Part shown: positions 1 to 6,531 of the stretch, in pieces | Position numbering within the stretch: the stretch's first letter is position 1 | Layout of the letters: each line of letters opens with the position of its first letter | From: an uncultured Thermomicrobiales bacterium | Lineage (GTDB): Bacteria > Chloroflexota > Chloroflexia > Thermomicrobiales > Thermomicrobiaceae | Assembly: GCA_937891245.1 (NCBI GenBank) | Contig: CALAGB010000215.1 | Span: 1 to 8,341, forward strand | Length of the DNA: 8,341 nt | Reading direction: 5' to 3' | Position numbers and translations under genes: made by a program | The notes under the pieces: generated by a model | The model's database searches: none | What the model was told of the DNA's origin: nothing | What the model saw: only the letters and a program-made list of their open reading frames with translations

Positions 1-1344
1 GACGCCGGCAGCGATCAAGGTCGCAAAGCTCAGTCCCGCGCCGGTGCTCGCCGCGCCTACCCAGGTGAACAGACCGGTGAGGACACCGGCGCCGAGCAGG
101 ATCGCGGTGGCCACGGCGAAGCGACCGACCAGCCAAGGCATCCGGGCCACCGGCCGGGCGAGCAGGTGGTCGAGGTAGCCCTCGGCTTCTTCCTCGCGGA
201 TGGCGGTCACCTGTCCGGCGGCGGCCATCGCAACAAGCAGCGCGAAGATGAGGAAGACCATACCGAGGTAGGTGGCGCCTCCCGCGGCCCCGCCAAGATT
301 CGCCAAGAACCCGCTAGACTGGTTCGCCCACACGGCTTCGCTGGCCTTGGTGGTCAGCCCCAGAATGAAACCGCCGGTCGCGAGCCCGCCGATCCAACCG
401 AGCCTGCTCCCCCGTCCGAGACGCCAGGCGAGGCCGAGTGAACTGTTCAGGAACCGGGTATGGGAAGTGGCAGCGTCGCTCGCGGGCAAGACACCCGCCC
501 CCAGGTCACGCCTGCCGGCCAGCAGAATCGCAAGGGCAACCAACACTGCGACGATTCCCACGATCGGTAGCAATGGCAGGAGACGGTCGCCGGTGAGCGG
601 ATGCAGCTCGTCCACCCAACCCAGCGGACTGACCCAGTGTAGCCACCGCAGCGACGTGGTGCTGTAGGCGATGACCCGGATCAGGAAGGCGATCCCGAAC
701 ACGGCAGCGGCCAATCCGGTGGCCTGGCGACGCGTGGCGGCGAGCTGGCTGCACACTGCCCCGACGGCGAGGAACATCGCGGCCGCTGCCACCGCCGTCA
801 CGGCGGTGAACAGGCTGGCGCCGACCGAGAACCGGGCGTCGGCGCTTCGGCCGACCGCGACGACGGCAGTCGCCGTCACCGCCCACAAGATGAGCAGCCC
901 GACGCCGAGGCCCGCGACCGCGCCCGCGGTTGCACGCCGGCGCGTCGTCTGACCGCCGAGCAGCAACTCCCAACGGCCGGCCTCCTCTTCGCCGCGCAGC
1001 AGACTAGTACCGGCCAGCAGTCCCCACACCGCACCGATGATGCCGAGCACGCCGACGCTGTGATATGCCGTGTAGCCGGCGACCGTGCCGAGGTGGTGGG
1101 CCGGCCCGAAGATCGCCTGAATGCCGACGTTGGAGCCAATAGTCTCGACCAGACGAGCCCGGTCCGCCGCGGTCGGATACTCGTTGCCGAAATTCTTCAC
1201 AAGCTCCCATACGACGAGGGCGAACACGGCCCCCCAGATTAACGCGCCTCGCATAACTCGCCGGGCGACAACACTGACGGGTACCAGGCCCGGCCAGCGG
1301 GCCACCGAAACCAGGTGACGAGGTCTCAATGTCTCAACGCCCAC
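1..1344 (-). CDS. ABC-2 type exporter permease, two-repeat, cut by the left edge
   Basis: This is the membrane subunit of the exporter whose ATPase lies directly upstream. The frame is open without a stop from 1344 to base 1 (448 codons); the C-terminus lies outside the window. I chose the GTG start at 1344 because GGGAGGTGATC sits just upstream, an almost perfect match to the 16S tail, and it overlaps the ATPase end by 11 bp, which suggests translational coupling. Hydrophobic segments lie near residues 33-48, 95-115, 141-165, 176-197, 209-227, 258-277, 316-332, 356-378 and 409-431. Two cytoplasmic-loop motifs recur: RGEEEAGRWELLL (117-129) and REEEAEGYLDHLLARP (383-398). This indicates two fused ABC-2 halves, as in the actinobacterial 'export of polyketide antibiotics' family (about 530 aa from memory), so roughly 80 residues are probably missing. 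The exported substrate is unknown. Drug, peptide or lipid are all possible. Confidence 0.88.
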   Translation of the reverse strand, partial: MGVETLRPRHLVSVARWPGLVPVSVVARRVMRGALIWGAVFALVVWELVKNFGNEYPTAADRARLVETIGSNVGIQAIFGPAHHLGTVAGYTAYHSVGVLGIIGAVWGLLAGTSLLRGEEEAGRWELLLGGQTTRRRATAGAVAGLGVGLLILWAVTATAVVAVGRSADARFSVGASLFTAVTAVAAAAMFLAVGAVCSQLAATRRQATGLAAAVFGIAFLIRVIAYSTTSLRWLHWVSPLGWVDELHPLTGDRLLPLLPIVGIVAVLVALAILLAGRRDLGAGVLPASDAATSHTRFLNSSLGLAWRLGRGSRLGWIGGLATGGFILGLTTKASEAVWANQSSGFLANLGGAAGGATYLGMVFLIFALLVAMAAAGQVTAIREEEAEGYLDHLLARPVARMPWLVGRFAVATAILLGAGVLTGLFTWVGAASTGAGLSFATLIAAGV

Positions 1345-2254
1345 TGGGGATCACCTCCCGACTCCGCCCGTTCGATTCGACGCCATACTGTGCAAGGAAC
1401 ATCTCCTCCAGCGACGGCTCCCGGCTCAGCAGGTGAGTAACCCGCGCGTTGGTCAACCGCTCCAGCAGCGGCTCGACCGAACCGTGCACCTGAAGACGCA
1501 TCCGGTTACCGTCGATCTCGATATCAGTCACTCCGGGCACTCCCGACAGATCCGGCGGAGTCGAGGTGAAGGTCGCCTCAATCGACAGCGCCGAAAGCTG
1601 ACGCATTTCGTCCAGTGTGCCGACTTCGACGAGCCGACCACCTCGCAGGATCGCCAGCCGGTCGCATAGCGCTTCGACTTCGTTGAGCATGTGTGAGGAC
1701 AGGAACACGGTCTGGCCTGCGGCCTTCGCCTCGAGCACACACTGCCGAAACTCTCGCTCCATGAGCGGATCAAGACCGCTGGAAGGCTCGTCCAATAGGA
1801 GCAGATCGGCTCGGCTCATCAGCCCTGCGATCAGACTGAGCTTCTGGCGGTTGCCCTTCGAGTAACTGCGTACCTTCTTCGACGGATCGAACGCGAACCG
1901 CTCGACCAGCTGGTCTCGATACGTGGGATCGACCCTGCCCTGCACGCGACCCAGTAGGTGCAGCGTCTCCTGTCCGGTGAGCGAGGGCCACAGGCTGGTT
2001 TCGCCCCCGACGTACGCGAGCCGGCGGTGAGCGGACACCGTATCGCGCTGGGTGTCCAGGCCGAAGATCTGGGCCGTGCCGGATGTGGGGCGCAGGAATC
2101 CCAGCAGCAACCGAATGGTCGTCGTCTTACCCGCGCCGTTCGGCCCCAGATACCCGAATACCTCGCCTTCCTTGACATCGAGGTCGAGTGGGGCCAGGAC
2201 TTCGAAACCACCGAAGCGCTTCGACAGGCTTTCGGTTCGTATCGCTACTCCCAT
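1334..2254 (-). CDS. ABC transporter ATP-binding protein (DrrA/CcmA-like exporter ATPase)
   Basis: This cytoplasmic ATPase powers the ABC-2 permease encoded next. The 306 residues carry Walker A GPNGAGKT (37-44), signature YSKGNRQK (131-138), Walker B LLLLDEP (151-157), D-loop SGLD (159-162) and the switch histidine in SSH (186-188). The C-terminal 90 or so residues form the extra domain seen in antibiotic-exporter ATPases and end with SLEEMFLAQYG. The Q-loop glutamine is not in its usual place: the stretch reads YVGGETSLWPSLTG (81-94), a 'GE...LWP' form that I recall from this exporter subfamily. The signature is also degenerate relative to LSGGQ. The ATG start at 2254 has AGGAGG 8 bases upstream. 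The 3' end overlaps the permease start, so the two are almost certainly made together. Family assignment is firm; substrate is unknown. Confidence 0.95.
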   Translation of the reverse strand: MGVAIRTESLSKRFGGFEVLAPLDLDVKEGEVFGYLGPNGAGKTTTIRLLLGFLRPTSGTAQIFGLDTQRDTVSAHRRLAYVGGETSLWPSLTGQETLHLLGRVQGRVDPTYRDQLVERFAFDPSKKVRSYSKGNRQKLSLIAGLMSRADLLLLDEPSSGLDPLMEREFRQCVLEAKAAGQTVFLSSHMLNEVEALCDRLAILRGGRLVEVGTLDEMRQLSALSIEATFTSTPPDLSGVPGVTDIEIDGNRMRLQVHGSVEPLLERLTNARVTHLLSREPSLEEMFLAQYGVESNGRSREVIPSGR

Positions 2255-2273
2255 GTCACACTCCTCCTTATCT

Positions 2274-2426
2274 TCATGTTCTCCATCTTCTCCTAGGGAT
2301 TGACGCTTCGTGGTGGCACGCAGGGCCGAAACGCGTCGCCATGGTCGATGCAGCCGAAGCGGCCGATCGGCTGGACGCGCCGCAACCTGGGATCACTCTG
2401 CGTGACGTCATGACGTGCTCTTCCAC
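2274..2426 (-). CDS. Possible 50-aa small ORF or leader ahead of the ABC exporter
   Basis: A GTG codon at 2426 is preceded, 8 bases away, by a full AGGAGG ribosome site (complement of 2435-2440). The frame stays open for 50 codons, ends in TGA at 2274, and leaves only 19 bases before the ATPase start; that gap holds the ATPase's own ribosome site. The peptide is rich in Ala, Ser and Arg and has two Cys (residues 15 and 37). It has no recognisable domain, signal peptide or membrane segment. Placement and ribosome site argue for translation, perhaps as a leader coupled to the exporter. Composition and length argue for chance, since high-GC DNA has many short open frames. The opposite strand is also open here but lacks a good ribosome site. 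I do not recognise a family. Confidence 0.3.
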   Translation of the reverse strand: MEEHVMTSRRVIPGCGASSRSAASAASTMATRFGPACHHEASIPRRRWRT

Positions 2427-2484
2427 GACGGTCGCCTCCTGAAGCGACTATGTGTTACGTCGATGAGCCGAATGTGAGGATCCG

Positions 2485-2500
2485 CTGAGATCATGCTCAG
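2485..2500. promoter_or_regulatory. Inverted CTGAG-N6-CTCAG site
   Basis: CTGAG at 2485 and CTCAG at 2496 face each other with starts 11 bp apart. The core is the same pentamer as in the phased direct repeats further right. It lies between the divergent operons and could be an extra regulator site for either direction, or chance. The short arms keep confidence low. Confidence 0.25.
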
Positions 2501-2620
2501 GACGTGTATGTAAGCAGAGCAACAGACTCAGGGACCGCACGACGTGGCAACCGTCCTGGCATTCTGGTCATGCACAGACCGCCTCGATTGTGGATCTCGC
2601 CGGACTAGAGCTTCGGGTTC

Positions 2621-2674
2621 CTCAGGGAACGCTCAGGTCGCGCTCAGTGCCGGCTCAGAACGAGAACTTAGGCT
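2621..2674 (+). promoter_or_regulatory. Four CTCAG direct repeats at 11-bp period with candidate -10
   Basis: CTCAG begins at 2621, 2632, 2643 and 2654, exactly 11 bp apart. This spacing is typical of OmpR/PhoB-family response-regulator sites, where monomers bind in tandem on one face of the helix. A candidate -10, TAGGCT, lies at 2669-2674. A -35 at normal spacing would fall inside the third and fourth repeats, the layout of an activator that replaces a poor -35. The first repeat also sits in a small inverted repeat (GTTCCTCAGGGAAC, 2617-2630). The lipoprotein gene starts 58 bases after the -10. A near copy precedes the cytochrome b gene. Repeat spacing is seen; the regulator type is inferred. 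Confidence 0.6.
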
Positions 2675-2732
2675 TCCCACAGCTGTCATAGGTGCGGACA
2701 GGACGCGGGTGAACAGACGGAGGGTTTCCAGA

Positions 2733-3224
2733 ATGAGCCACGGCGAGTGCCACATCGGCGCGCGGCTAGTCCCACGGATCTCAGTCCTCGGCTTGGTGGC
2801 CGCGCTGACCCTCATTTTGGCCGCCTGTGGCGGCTCAGGCTCCGCGGGCGCACCGTCAAGCACGCCGCCCGCGGCATCAAGCGCCGGCACACAAACGAGC
2901 GAGGGCGGCAACGTCACGGTCAAAGTGACCTGGCAGGGTACGGCCGCTGGCCCGGTCTTCACGGTCTCCATGGATACCCACTCGGTCGATCTCGACCGCT
3001 ATGACCTGTGTCAGCTCGCGGTGCTCAGGACCGACCAGGGCCAGGAGATTCAGCCGACCGGTTGGGATGCGCCGAAGGGGGGACACCATCGCGAGGGGAC
3101 GCTCACGTTCCCGGCGACTACGGCCGATGGTCAGCCGGTCGTCGGGCCGAACACGCGCAACGTTGAGCTCGTCATTCGCAACGTGGCCGGCGTGCCAGAA
3201 AGGATTCTCCGGTGGACCGTTTAG
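2733..3224 (+). CDS. Secreted lipoprotein with THS and GGHHR motifs, possible metal binding
   Basis: This 163-aa protein is predicted to be exported and lipid-anchored outside the membrane. Residues 1-31 form a signal peptide with a hydrophobic run (17-31) and a lipobox LAAC with Cys32. A Ser/Ala/Pro/Gly/Thr-rich linker (33-59) leads to a beta-rich domain (60-163). That domain contains DTHSVDLD (81-88), GGHHRE (116-121), and a C-terminal VELVIRNVAGVPERILRW stretch (144-161). The three histidines (83, 118, 119) in otherwise conserved-looking motifs suggest metal binding, but that is inference. I recall similar uncharacterised envelope domains and know no established function. I chose ATG 2733 because GGAGG lies 9 bases upstream and the signal peptide follows; the frame extends further 5' without a ribosome site. 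It is the first gene after the phased-repeat promoter and overlaps the next gene. Confidence 0.8.
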   Translation: MSHGECHIGARLVPRISVLGLVAALTLILAACGGSGSAGAPSSTPPAASSAGTQTSEGGNVTVKVTWQGTAAGPVFTVSMDTHSVDLDRYDLCQLAVLRTDQGQEIQPTGWDAPKGGHHREGTLTFPATTADGQPVVGPNTRNVELVIRNVAGVPERILRWTV

Positions 3225-3829
3225 GGGATGTCACGACTCCGCGGCCGACCCAGCAGCCCCCGCCTGAAGGCGCAGGCGATGCGCAGGCCGGGCCATCGAC
3301 GCTTGTTCGGCATCGTCCGAAGGCAAATGCCGAGCGGGTTCTGGGAGCGCGCGGGACCGCAGTGCGCACCAATCAGCTCTGGCGGCCACTGGCCTTCGGT
3401 CTACTCGCCGTTGGAGGGTTGCTCACCTTTTATTTGGGTATCATCACGCTCGCGCAGGGATGGGGTCACGCGTTCCAGCAGTTGAACGATGATCGCTGGT
3501 TCATCGGTGCGATCGCGCTCGGGTTTGGCACGCAGATGGCGCTCTTCACCTACCTGAGGGGACTCCATGCTCGAACCGCGGCGGGTGGCGTCGCGGCAAG
3601 CACCGGCACGAGCACGGCGGCGATGCTTGCGTGTTGCGCACACCATCTCAGCGACATCCTGCCGATCGTGGGGCTGTCCGGCGCCGCGATCTTCTTGAAC
3701 GCCTACAAGACGCCGCTCCTCTGGCTCGGTATCGTCATGAACCTAGCCGGCATCATTTATCTCGCGTGGAAGATCCGCGAGCAGCGGCGCCTGGCTCACG
3801 GCGCGATCCGGCCACTGTGGCTCGGATAG
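3212..3829 (+). CDS. Multi-pass membrane protein with intramembrane CCAHH motif
   Basis: The 205-aa protein has a charged, Pro-rich N-terminal tail (1-55) and four hydrophobic segments, near residues 57-82, 96-116, 134-163 and 168-187. Inside the third is ACCAHHLSDILPIVG (140-154), with Cys141, Cys142, His144, His145 and Asp148. Vicinal Cys and His pairs within a membrane helix are typical of metal or thiol-redox handling, as in mercury- and copper-transport membrane proteins. The overall family is one I recall only as uncharacterised. The GTG start at 3212 has AAGGA 7 bases upstream and overlaps the lipoprotein end by 13 bp, so translation of the two is probably coupled. That coupling supports joint work with the outside lipoprotein, for example in moving or delivering a metal ion. 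It could instead be a redox sensor or membrane assembly factor. Confidence 0.72.
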   Translation: MDRLGDVTTPRPTQQPPPEGAGDAQAGPSTLVRHRPKANAERVLGARGTAVRTNQLWRPLAFGLLAVGGLLTFYLGIITLAQGWGHAFQQLNDDRWFIGAIALGFGTQMALFTYLRGLHARTAAGGVAASTGTSTAAMLACCAHHLSDILPIVGLSGAAIFLNAYKTPLLWLGIVMNLAGIIYLAWKIREQRRLAHGAIRPLWLG

Positions 3830-3859
3830 CTCGCGCCAAGAAAGTATGGAAAACGTAAC

Positions 3860-4552
3860 ATGACAAACCAAATGGGGACGGCACCAGACGCGACCAGCGA
3901 GCACGGTAGGCAGGGACGCCAATCGGAATCCCTTCTCCAGGCTACTGAACGCACACGACAGCGCTATGACCGCCTTGCGCGCGTCTTCGACCGGATGGAG
4001 GCGGGAGTCGAGTCACGGCGAATGCATTCCTGGCGCGCAGCCTTGTGGGAACACGTCCGTGGCCCACGCGTACTCGAGGTGGGAGTGGGGACTGGCAAGA
4101 ACATCCCGTATTACCGCGAGGGTTGGCGAATTACCGCCATCGACCTCGCACCCCGCATGCTCGCACAGGCCACGCGGCGCGCGGACCGCGAGCACGCGAG
4201 GGTTGAGCTCCGACTCGGTGACGTGCAAGCACTGCCGTTCCCTGACGCCAGCTTCGACACGGTGGTTGCGACCTTTGTCTTCTGCTCGGTGCCCGATCCG
4301 GTGCTGGGTCTGCAAGAAGTCTTACGCGTGCTGGTTCCCGGTGGCCAGCTTCTGCTTCTCGAGCACGTGCTGAGTCGGAACCCCATTCTCGGTCGGATCA
4401 TGAACATCGCCAATCCGGTAGTAGTCCGGATGATGGGTGCCAACATCAACCGTGAAACGGTCCGCAACGCCGAGCGAGCCGGCTTCAAGTTGCAACGCGT
4501 CGATGATCTGTGGAGGGATATCGTCAAGCTCATTCAGGCCGAACGGCTTTAG
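3860..4552 (+). CDS. Class I SAM-dependent methyltransferase (UbiE/METTL7-like)
   Basis: This predicted soluble enzyme transfers a methyl group from S-adenosylmethionine to an unknown acceptor. The 230 residues show motif I EVGVGTGKN (73-81), the post-I acidic residue in AIDLAPRM (Asp95), motif II region LGDVQALPFPDASFDTVV (119-136), and VLVPGGQLLLLEHV (157-170). The C-terminal part includes GANINRETVRNAERAGF (193-209), a pattern I associate with the phospholipid/METTL7-type branch, so a lipid, quinone or thiol acceptor is plausible. The first 40 residues are hydrophilic and probably flexible. The gene begins 30 bases after the CCAHH membrane protein, so it is likely the third gene of that operon. 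The ATG at 3860 has only a weak ribosome site (TGGA); the ATG at 3872 is no better. Fold assignment is firm; substrate is a guess. Confidence 0.9.
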   Translation: MTNQMGTAPDATSEHGRQGRQSESLLQATERTRQRYDRLARVFDRMEAGVESRRMHSWRAALWEHVRGPRVLEVGVGTGKNIPYYREGWRITAIDLAPRMLAQATRRADREHARVELRLGDVQALPFPDASFDTVVATFVFCSVPDPVLGLQEVLRVLVPGGQLLLLEHVLSRNPILGRIMNIANPVVVRMMGANINRETVRNAERAGFKLQRVDDLWRDIVKLIQAERL

Positions 4553-4676
4553 GAGTAGGTTGGGGCGAGCTTATCAGCGAGCGTTACAAGATGGATGACA
4601 GTCCGGGACGGTATCGCGACGACGCGACCGCAAGGTATGCCCTCCAGGATAAGATCCTTTCACTTACGAGGAGCCA

Positions 4677-5000
4677 ATGAACAGCACCAGGGTTACGCAG
4701 ATTTCAACCCCGACGATGGAGGAATGCTGCCGCGATTCGTCCGTCATGTCCTTGCACGCTTGTGTGGAGCGCGTAGCACGCGAGCGGCACGTCGACGATC
4801 GGAACCTGGCCGACACCCTGCTGGCCATGGTGGACGCGACACAGGCGGCGCTTGATCGCGGAAAGACGTCTGCCGCCTTGATCGTTCTTGGCGCGTTCAC
4901 GCATGCGCTCGACGAGCAAACGGGCCGACATGTCGAGCCTGAGTGCGGCGAGTATCTCCGTCAGCATGCGGACCATGTGATCCGAGCACTGGGCTCGTAG
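4677..5000 (+). CDS. Small stand-alone protein with FIMAH-like domain
   Basis: The 107-aa protein has a hydrophilic N-terminus with a Cys-Cys pair (17-18) and Cys29. A helical region follows (44-106) that contains LLAMVDATQAALDRGKT (48-64), an ALIVLGAFTHALDEQTGRH stretch (66-84) and a final Leu/Ala helix. From memory this closely matches the FIMAH domain, a helical module usually found at the C-terminus of secreted enzymes and surface proteins. Here it stands alone without a signal peptide or membrane segment, which is unusual. The ATG at 4677 is preceded by GAGGAGCCA. The 124-base gap after the methyltransferase has no clear terminator. A weak TAAGAT at 4650-4655 could be a -10 giving it its own promoter. 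The cellular role is unknown. A truncated remnant of a longer protein is possible, though no other domain is readable upstream. Confidence 0.7.
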   Translation: MNSTRVTQISTPTMEECCRDSSVMSLHACVERVARERHVDDRNLADTLLAMVDATQAALDRGKTSAALIVLGAFTHALDEQTGRHVEPECGEYLRQHADHVIRALGS

Positions 5001-5357
5001 CGCGACTCATCACCGAAACTGCAATGCACTCGATTCGCGTTCCGAGACTGACATTCGCGACCGATCACGGCCACACCCCGATCCACTTCTCTGGCCCAAT
5101 TCCTGGACCTGGCCAGGCTGCCGGCGTTGCTGCCTCCAGAAACGAACGGCGTCTCTCCCAGGCTGCTGCGGATTACGCCCCCCAGGGTTCATTGTCAGTC
5201 ACGTCCGCATGGCGAAGATCAACGTCGCCTAGCCTCGTACATGCTGCTGGCCCGAGCATCTGGGCTTCCTCAGCAAGTTCTCAGGGAACGCTCAAGCTAG
5301 GCACAGCAGCAATAGTCAGAATCGCTCCAGGAGTCGAAAACTTCAAAGGAGACCGGC
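5001..5357. other. Gene-free stretch ahead of cytochrome b
   Basis: I see no supportable gene in these 357 bases. Open frames on either strand lack ribosome sites and read as shadows. It contains a perfect 10-bp palindrome CCTGGCCAGG (5108-5117) with no U-tract, the phased CTCAG-type repeats at 5269-5306, and the cytochrome b ribosome site AAAGGAG near 5345-5351. The roughly 260 bases before the repeats have no assigned role and could hold a long leader, another promoter or decayed sequence. Confidence 0.55.
5269..5322 (+). promoter_or_regulatory. Second phased CTCAG-type repeat array, cytochrome b promoter
   Basis: Elements start at 5269 (CTCAG), 5280 (CTCAG), 5291 (CTCAA) and 5302 (CACAG), again exactly 11 bp apart. 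CTCAGGGAACGCTCA at 5280-5294 is identical to 2621-2635 in front of the lipoprotein. A candidate -10, CAGAAT (5317-5322), sits 48 bp from the first repeat, the same offset as TAGGCT in the other array; TAGTCA at 5313-5318 is an alternative. The cytochrome b start follows 35 bases later. The shared design suggests one OmpR/PhoB-type regulator for both operons. Confidence 0.6.
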
Positions 5358-6497
5358 ATGGCAACACGTGAGAGGACTCCAAGATTCCGGAAACGCTCCA
5401 CCCAAGCTCAGCCGACCGTGCCAGATGAGAAGGCTCGGCCCCGCGGTGCGGACCTCTGGGGCTGGCTGGACGATCGCTTGGGCCTTTCGGCCCTGCGCTA
5501 CGCCGTCCCGAAGCATGCCAACACGCTGTGGTACACCCTGGGGGGCATCACCTTCTTCGGGATCGTCGTGCTCATAATTACCGGGGTCTGGCTTGCTCAG
5601 TACTACAACCCGGATCCCGCCGCTGCGCGGGCAAGCGTCCTCTATATCCAGAACTCCGTCCGCTTCGGCGACGTAATCCGGGGCATCCACGTCTGGACAG
5701 CCTATCTGGTGGTCATCACCGCGGCGCTCCACCTGATCCGGATCGCCGTCACGGCCTCCTATAAAATCCCGCGTGAGATCAACTGGCTCGTCGGGCTGGG
5801 ACTGCTCATCCTATTGCTGTTCGGTGGAGTCTTCACTGGTACTGTCCTGCGCTGGGATCAAGAGGCTTATGAGGCGATGTCTCACAACATGGAGATCGCC
5901 TCCTTCTTCGGTACCGTCGGCGGCTTCTTCTCGGATGCCTTCACTTCGAGCGTCGGCACGCTGCCGCGCATCTATCTCGCCCATGTGAGCGTCATCCCAG
6001 TGCTAATCCTGCTCCTGCTGGTCGTGCATATCTTCTTGATCAAGCACCACGGGATCTCGCCGACCCCAGCACAAGCGGACGCCGGGGAAGCCCCAGGTGG
6101 TCGCCTCCCGCCCGAGAAGGAGACCGGGCACTATCCGACCCACCTGCGCTTGATGGTGGGTTACGGCCTGGCTCTACTCGGTCTGGCTGGCATACTTGGA
6201 GTCCTCCTGCCCCAAAAAATCGGTGCGGCTCCCGACCCGACGATGGAGGTCACGAAACCGCCGGTGTTCTTCTACTGGATGTACGCGTTCGAGGACTGGT
6301 TCGGCGTTCAGGGCATTCTCTATGCCGCGATCGCGTTCTTTGGCGTTCTTGCACTGCTGCCATTCCTGGATCGCACCCCGTTCCGGAGCCTCCGGCGGCG
6401 GCCAGTGGTCGCCGCCCTCGGAGCAGCTCTGGTGATCTTAATCGTCGCACTATCGATCAAGGTGGCGGTTTCACCGACGGCCAAGCATCTTGGATAG
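5358..6497 (+). CDS. Fused cytochrome b6/subunit IV-like protein
   Basis: This membrane diheme cytochrome b is expected to move electrons between quinones and a partner. The 379 residues hold about seven membrane helices: four in a b6-like half (near 57-82, 109-131, 141-163, 207-230) and three in a subunit IV-like half (263-285, 313-337, 349-371). Predicted heme ligands are His111/His125 and His209/His224. Their spacings, 14 and 15, match the b6f pattern rather than the 14/14 of bc1. Residues 36-63 resemble plant and cyanobacterial b6, but the Cys that attaches the extra heme there is Thr60 (WYTLGG), so that covalent heme is not expected. The quinol-site PEWY motif is replaced by PPVFFYW (301-307) without its Glu. 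No Rieske or cytochrome c gene is adjacent. ATG 5358 has AGGAG 6 bases upstream. Confidence 0.92.
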   Translation: MATRERTPRFRKRSTQAQPTVPDEKARPRGADLWGWLDDRLGLSALRYAVPKHANTLWYTLGGITFFGIVVLIITGVWLAQYYNPDPAAARASVLYIQNSVRFGDVIRGIHVWTAYLVVITAALHLIRIAVTASYKIPREINWLVGLGLLILLLFGGVFTGTVLRWDQEAYEAMSHNMEIASFFGTVGGFFSDAFTSSVGTLPRIYLAHVSVIPVLILLLLVVHIFLIKHHGISPTPAQADAGEAPGGRLPPEKETGHYPTHLRLMVGYGLALLGLAGILGVLLPQKIGAAPDPTMEVTKPPVFFYWMYAFEDWFGVQGILYAAIAFFGVLALLPFLDRTPFRSLRRRPVVAALGAALVILIVALSIKVAVSPTAKHLG

Positions 6498-6531
6498 CCC
6501 ACTGATGTGGTGGAGAAAGCGGAGATCTACG

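Larger units (their letters stand above)
2427..2732. other. Divergent control region between exporter and lipoprotein operons
   Basis: No convincing gene lies here. The plus-strand open frame that crosses it has no ribosome site and is an upstream extension of the lipoprotein frame. The region holds the ribosome site for the minus-strand small ORF (2435-2440), an inverted pair CTGAG/CTCAG at 2485-2500, and the four phased CTCAG elements at 2621-2658. Minus-strand promoter elements for the exporter must lie here, but I could not pick a convincing -35/-10 pair. Confidence 0.6.

Noticed and set aside
506..1139. Overlapping minus-strand ORFs of 155 and 87 aa (506-973, 876-1139)
   Set aside because: They are out-of-frame shadows of the permease gene, with Arg-rich translations, no ribosome sites and no domains.
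2362..2371. GCCGATCGGC palindrome near the exporter start
   Set aside because: A 10-bp palindrome made of common high-GC words inside the possible small ORF, with no second copy to support an operator.
2188..2442. Plus-strand 84-aa ORF opposite the exporter start
   Set aside because: No ribosome site, mostly antisense to the ATPase start, and no family resemblance.
2544..2732. Extended N-terminus of the lipoprotein frame
   Set aside because: It would place the promoter repeats inside coding sequence and bury the signal peptide. The ATG at 2733 has a good ribosome site and starts the signal peptide.
5108..5117. CCTGGCCAGG palindrome
   Set aside because: Only 10 bp, no U-tract and no loop, so it does not support a terminator. 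Too short to call an operator in high-GC DNA.
4943..5371. 142-aa plus-strand ORF across the gap before cytochrome b
   Set aside because: It overlaps the FIMAH-like gene and the phased repeats, has no ribosome site, and its translation is low-complexity without a domain.
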